A DNA stretch of 64,000 bases, from assembly GCF_019160155.1 (NCBI RefSeq), contig NZ_JAFNIH010000055.1, forward strand, positions 1 through 64,000, in the 5' to 3' direction. This DNA comes from Pinisolibacter aquiterrae (GTDB lineage Bacteria > Pseudomonadota > Alphaproteobacteria > Rhizobiales > Ancalomicrobiaceae). A model generated the notes under the pieces. It searched no databases and was not told the origin of the DNA. It saw only the letters and a program-made list of their open reading frames with translations. How positions within the stretch are numbered: position 1 is the first letter of the stretch; every line of letters begins with the position of its first letter. Made by a program: the position numbers and the translations under genes. Positions 60,943-64,000 of the stretch are shown piece after piece.

Positions 60943-62418
60943 TCAGACGAGGGGGGCGGACTGCTGCTGCTGGTGCTGCTGGGCGACCTTGGGCGAGGCG
61001 ACGTCGACCACCCAAGTGTCCTTGGTGCCGCCGCCCTGGCTGGAGTTGACCACCAACGATCCCTCCTGGAGGGCGACGCGGGTGAGGCCGCCGGGCACGA
61101 TGCGCACGCCGTCGGCGCCGTTCAGCACATAGGGGCGCAGGTCGACGTGACGGGGCGCGATGCCCTCGTCGACGAAGGTCGGGCAGGTCGACAGCGCCAG
61201 CGTCGGCTGGGCGATGAACTTCTCCGGATGGGCCTTCAGTTTGGCGCGGAAGGCCTCGATCTTGGCCTTGTCGGCCTTGGGGCCGACCAGCATGCCGTAG
61301 CCGCCGGACCCGTCGACTTCCTTGACGACGAGATCGGGCAGGTTGTCGAGCACGTGCTTCAGCGCGTCCGGCTCGCGGCAGCGCCAGGTCGGCACGTTGT
61401 TCAGGATGGCGTCCTTGCCGGTATAGAAGCGGATGATCTCCGGCATGTAGGAATAGACCGCCTTGTCGTCGGCGACGCCGGTGCCGACCGCGTTGGCGAG
61501 CGTCACGTTGCCGGCGCGATAGGCCGAGATCAGGCCGGGCACGCCGAGGATCGAATCCGGGCGGAAGGTCAGCGGATCGATGAAGTCGTCGTCGATGCGG
61601 CGGTAGATCACGTCGACGCGCTTCGGTCCCTCGGTCGTGCGCATGTAGACCACGTTCTCGCGCACGTAGAGGTCGGAGCCCTCGACCAGCTCGGTGCCGA
61701 GTTTGTCGGCGAGGAAGGAGTGCTCGTAATAGGCGGAGTTGAAGGGGCCGGGGGTGAGCAGGCAGACGTTGGGGTCGGCCGAGGCGGTGCGCGGCGCCAT
61801 CGACTTCAGCGTCGCCAGCAGCTCGTCGGCGTAGTTCTCGACCGGAGCGATGCGATGGTGCGAGCACAGTTCCGGGAAGAGCCGCAGCATGACCTCGCGG
61901 TTCTCCAGCATGTAGGAGACGCCGGAGGGGGTGCGGGCGTTGTCTTCCAGAACGTAGAACGTGTCGGGGTCGACGCGGACGAGATCGATGCCGGCGATCG
62001 ACACCCAGATGTCGTGGGGCAGGGAAATCCCCTGCATTTCAGGGCGATAGCAGGGGTTCTTGTAGACGAGGTCTTCCGGAATGATGCCGGCCTTGACCAC
62101 CTCGCCCTTCGAATAGACGTCCTTCAGGAACATGTTGAGCGCGGTGACGCGCTGGCGCAGGCCTTCGGCCAGCTTCTCCCATTCGGGGCGGGCGATGACG
62201 CGCGGCACGATGTCGAAGGGGATCAGGCGCTCCTCGCCCTCGGCGTCGCCATAGACGTTGAAGGTGATGCCGATGCGGCGGAACAGCAGCTCCGCCTCGT
62301 GCTGGCGCTGGGTCAGGATCTCGGCGGGGGTATCGCGCAACCAGTTCGCGACGATTTCGTAACCGGGCCGCACCTCGGTACCGAATGCGGACATCTCGTC
62401 AAAGGCCGTGGCCACCAT
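60943..62418 (-). CDS. circularly permuted ATP-grasp protein of the Anbu cluster
   Basis: The 491-residue protein has the permuted ATP-grasp pattern: YVLEDNARTPSGVSYMLENR, DVIYRRIDDDFIDPL and LPDLVVKEVDGSGGYGMLVG. The family is predicted to form amide bonds between peptides or amino acids. The C-terminus has a Gln-rich stretch (VAQQHQQQQSAPLV). The ATG at 62418 has GAGGAG about 11 bases upstream. It is the first gene of the alpha-E / transglutaminase / Anbu cluster, all on the minus strand. Confidence 0.92.
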   Translation of the reverse strand: MVATAFDEMSAFGTEVRPGYEIVANWLRDTPAEILTQRQHEAELLFRRIGITFNVYGDAEGEERLIPFDIVPRVIARPEWEKLAEGLRQRVTALNMFLKDVYSKGEVVKAGIIPEDLVYKNPCYRPEMQGISLPHDIWVSIAGIDLVRVDPDTFYVLEDNARTPSGVSYMLENREVMLRLFPELCSHHRIAPVENYADELLATLKSMAPRTASADPNVCLLTPGPFNSAYYEHSFLADKLGTELVEGSDLYVRENVVYMRTTEGPKRVDVIYRRIDDDFIDPLTFRPDSILGVPGLISAYRAGNVTLANAVGTGVADDKAVYSYMPEIIRFYTGKDAILNNVPTWRCREPDALKHVLDNLPDLVVKEVDGSGGYGMLVGPKADKAKIEAFRAKLKAHPEKFIAQPTLALSTCPTFVDEGIAPRHVDLRPYVLNGADGVRIVPGGLTRVALQEGSLVVNSSQGGGTKDTWVVDVASPKVAQQHQQQQSAPLV

Positions 62419-62741
62419 CGACTTCGCGTCTCCTCGCGGTTCGCAGATCCGAAGCATGCTGCGAGGATCATATTCGGCTGCCGAAAAGAGCCGCGCAAGC
62501 GGCTTGGAGCGGCAGGAAAATACGCATATCGGCCGATATTGCATAGACTTGCGGCGCGATGCCCAAGATTTGAGCGAAAATGGAGCGACATTTCCGGTGA
62601 CGTCGGGATGACGGCGCCCGCTACCGATCGGGGTCGTGGGGCGTGGGGCGGTGCCCGGGTCTGCGAGCACGATCGGGAAATGTTCCCGGTCCGAAATCGC
62701 GCGTGATGATCGTGTGAGCGAAAGATACATGGAATGCGGGT
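62419..62741. other. divergent region between the Anbu cluster and the toxin/immunity pair
   Basis: These 323 bases contain a relatively A/T-rich stretch around 62450-62600, a plausible site for the Anbu-cluster promoter on the minus strand. No coding frame, repeat or terminator is supported. The toxin gene starts immediately at the right-hand end. Confidence 0.4.
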
Positions 62742-63425
62742 ATGTTCCGCACCGACTTCACGGACATCGAAACACGAGCCCTTCGGAGCCGTCTCGCCGG
62801 CGACTGGGTGATCCTGGCTGGGCTTCGGCTTCTCCTCCTGCTCGAACGCCGAGCGAACTTCGATCCGGCTCAGCCTCGCGACGGCCAGGGCCGCTGGACC
62901 GACACCGGATGGTCGTCGACGGCCCGGGTCGGCGATCCCGACGCCGTGACGCCGGACGCAGGGGCGGACGGACGGGTCCGGGTTGCGGGGCCGTTCGATC
63001 AGGGGCCGGTCGATCTGCGCTCCGAAGAAGACTTCAAGAACGGGCACACATTGAAATTGCATGTCGGGATGACCGACGATCAGCTCGCAATCGAGGCCGT
63101 CTCCAACTTGTCGACTTCGAGGGCTCGCAAGAGAGGTGACGCGCGAGCGGGTACGTTCGATACGATCGAGAGCGCCAATGCGCTGGTCAACGCGACATTG
63201 GACGCAAATGCCGACACGGTGTCGGCCGTCGGGTCGGGAGTCGTTCCGTTCCAGGCGGTTTATCTGGAGCTCGGGACCAGAACCGGACGCGAGGCCGTCG
63301 CCTCTCTCGCCCGAGGCAGCGTGCACTACCGGGAGGCGAGTGGCGTCGCCGTCGTCCTCATACACGACCCCGGACGGTTGCGGGGATTCCGCATCCACAC
63401 GGCCTACCCGATGAACTTCGACTGA
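62742..63425 (+). CDS. RNase A-like CdiA-CT toxin with a short pre-toxin segment
   Basis: The 227-residue protein ends in a domain matching the bacterial CdiA-CT RNase A family: GHTLKLHVGMTDDQL at about 101-115, TFDTIESANALVNATLDANA, a Gly/Arg stretch and the terminal FRIHTAYP (216-223). His102 and His107 near the start and the C-terminal HTAYP are where catalytic residues are expected. The N-terminal part has a hydrophobic stretch (WVILAGLRLLLLLERR, 22-37) followed by NFDPAQPRDGQGRWTD (39-54), a linker seen before toxin domains in phage-derived alphaproteobacterial proteins. No delivery domain is present. The predicted activity is RNA cleavage in a target cell. The next gene is probably its immunity protein. 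Confidence 0.75.
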   Translation: MFRTDFTDIETRALRSRLAGDWVILAGLRLLLLLERRANFDPAQPRDGQGRWTDTGWSSTARVGDPDAVTPDAGADGRVRVAGPFDQGPVDLRSEEDFKNGHTLKLHVGMTDDQLAIEAVSNLSTSRARKRGDARAGTFDTIESANALVNATLDANADTVSAVGSGVVPFQAVYLELGTRTGREAVASLARGSVHYREASGVAVVLIHDPGRLRGFRIHTAYPMNFD

Positions 63426-63436
63426 AGGACCTCCCC

Positions 63437-63748
63437 ATGAAAATTCCCGCGAGCTTTCAGCGAGCCTCCGAAGGTTTCTATCAAGGGGCTCTCGAGTACG
63501 GTGGCCACACGGTCGAGGACTGTGTCGGCTTTGGTGTCGGAATGGTCTTACAGAGCCAATGCCCGGCGCTACTCGAATGGCTGGACGACCTGATCGCCTC
63601 GCCGCCCGAGGTCGTGTCCGAGGCGTGGTCGTCGCTGCGCTGCGAGTACGATTGGGAGGATCCCGAGTTCATCCGCGACATCCTCCGCTCGATGCGGGAG
63701 CGTGTCGCCGAACGGGTCGCCACGGGCGGCGGCGGCATGCCGGGGTGA
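63437..63748 (+). CDS. CdiI-like immunity protein
   Basis: The 103-residue acidic, helical protein resembles contact-dependent-inhibition immunity proteins that accompany RNase A-like toxins (CPALLEWLDDLIASPPEVVS, then AWSSLRCEYDW). It starts 11 bases after the toxin stop, with AAGGAC upstream of the ATG. It would neutralise the toxin in the producing cell by direct binding. The assignment rests on the pattern, size and position. Confidence 0.65.
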   Translation: MKIPASFQRASEGFYQGALEYGGHTVEDCVGFGVGMVLQSQCPALLEWLDDLIASPPEVVSEAWSSLRCEYDWEDPEFIRDILRSMRERVAERVATGGGGMPG

Positions 63749-64000
63749 GGAGGGCGACGGATGTCCGATGCTCGCCGCCGGACGTCGGGGTCGAGATCGC
63801 GGCCGCGGGGACGTCGGAGCGGGGCTTCCCCCCCGAGGGCGCGCGCGCCCGGGACCTCGGCTCCGGTCGTCGACGCGGAGAGGCCTCCTCTGCCACGATC
63901 GACCCCATCGAGGCCATATACGAGAGGCGTCGTTCCTGTTCTTCTGTCGTTCGTCTCGCCGCAGCCGGCATGCGCGGACGGATCGTCCATCTCGGCTCCG

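Noticed and set aside
63761-64000. An open plus-strand frame with GAGGAGGG upstream, running off the right edge
   Set aside because: The start signal is good, but the first 80 residues are low-complexity Arg/Ser/Pro and match nothing recognisable; the frame is cut by the window edge, so it cannot be judged.

Overview
The window is high-GC DNA with densely packed genes and alphaproteobacterial gene families: a 359-residue RecA with a GAAC-type SOS box, a eukaryotic-type NADP isocitrate dehydrogenase, DUF1476, Usg, Grx4 plus BolA, and an Anbu cluster. The family content and the order recA-alaS ... icd ... trmJ-murI ... rpsD ... grxD-bolA-purL-purQ-purS ... purC-DUF1476 ... purB point to the Hyphomicrobiales (Rhizobiales). 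No genus can be fixed from the sequence alone, and no rRNA, tRNA, CRISPR array or intact insertion sequence was seen.

Layout. 0-2.8 kb: surface-polysaccharide remnants (a truncated WlbA-type dehydrogenase and a GT2 glycosyltransferase). 3.2-22.3 kb: mostly housekeeping genes (recA, alaS, icd, trmJ, murI, rpsD, grxD, bolA) mixed with a cyclic-nucleotide-gated K+ channel, a CorA-like transporter, a MerR regulator, a TPR membrane protein and a Fur-family regulator with a His-rich tail. 22.3-35.3 kb: purine biosynthesis genes purL, purQ, purS, purC and purB, interrupted by a cyclopropane-fatty-acid synthase gene and by an accessory island. 35.5-43.7 kb: amino-acid and keto-acid catabolism (DadA-like oxidase, Lrp regulator, fused indolepyruvate:ferredoxin oxidoreductase, P1-family hydrolase). 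42.6-48.5 kb: a branched-chain amino-acid ABC transporter with its own binding protein. 49-54.4 kb: flavin reductase, globin-like protein, cytochrome c, Tat-exported multicopper oxidase and a chemoreceptor. 54.7-56.8 kb: groES-groEL behind a CIRCE operator. 57-62.4 kb: HAD phosphatase, Usg, and the Anbu / transglutaminase / alpha-E / circularly permuted ATP-grasp cluster. 62.7-63.75 kb: an RNase A-like toxin and a CdiI-like immunity gene.

The most interesting content is two toxin/immunity loci. The island at 29.0-33.8 kb lies inside the purine gene neighbourhood. It carries two tandem copies of a gene pair: a MuF-headed protein (the cysteine motif of the Mu gpF phage head protein) fused to an unrecognised C-terminal domain, followed directly by a small protein with one membrane anchor that is probably its immunity partner. 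One toxin copy is frameshifted and a third, orphan anchored protein sits between the copies. At 62.7 kb another short phage-type pre-toxin segment (DPAQPRDGQGRWTD) heads an RNase A-like CdiA-CT domain. Neither locus encodes a secretion apparatus.

Three proteins keep a recognisable fold but have lost expected catalytic or metal-binding residues: the multicopper oxidase (type 1 copper ligands kept, three T2/T3 histidines replaced), the transglutaminase of the Anbu cluster (catalytic Cys to Val), and the globin-like protein (proximal His to Arg). These are eye alignments supported by unambiguous codons.
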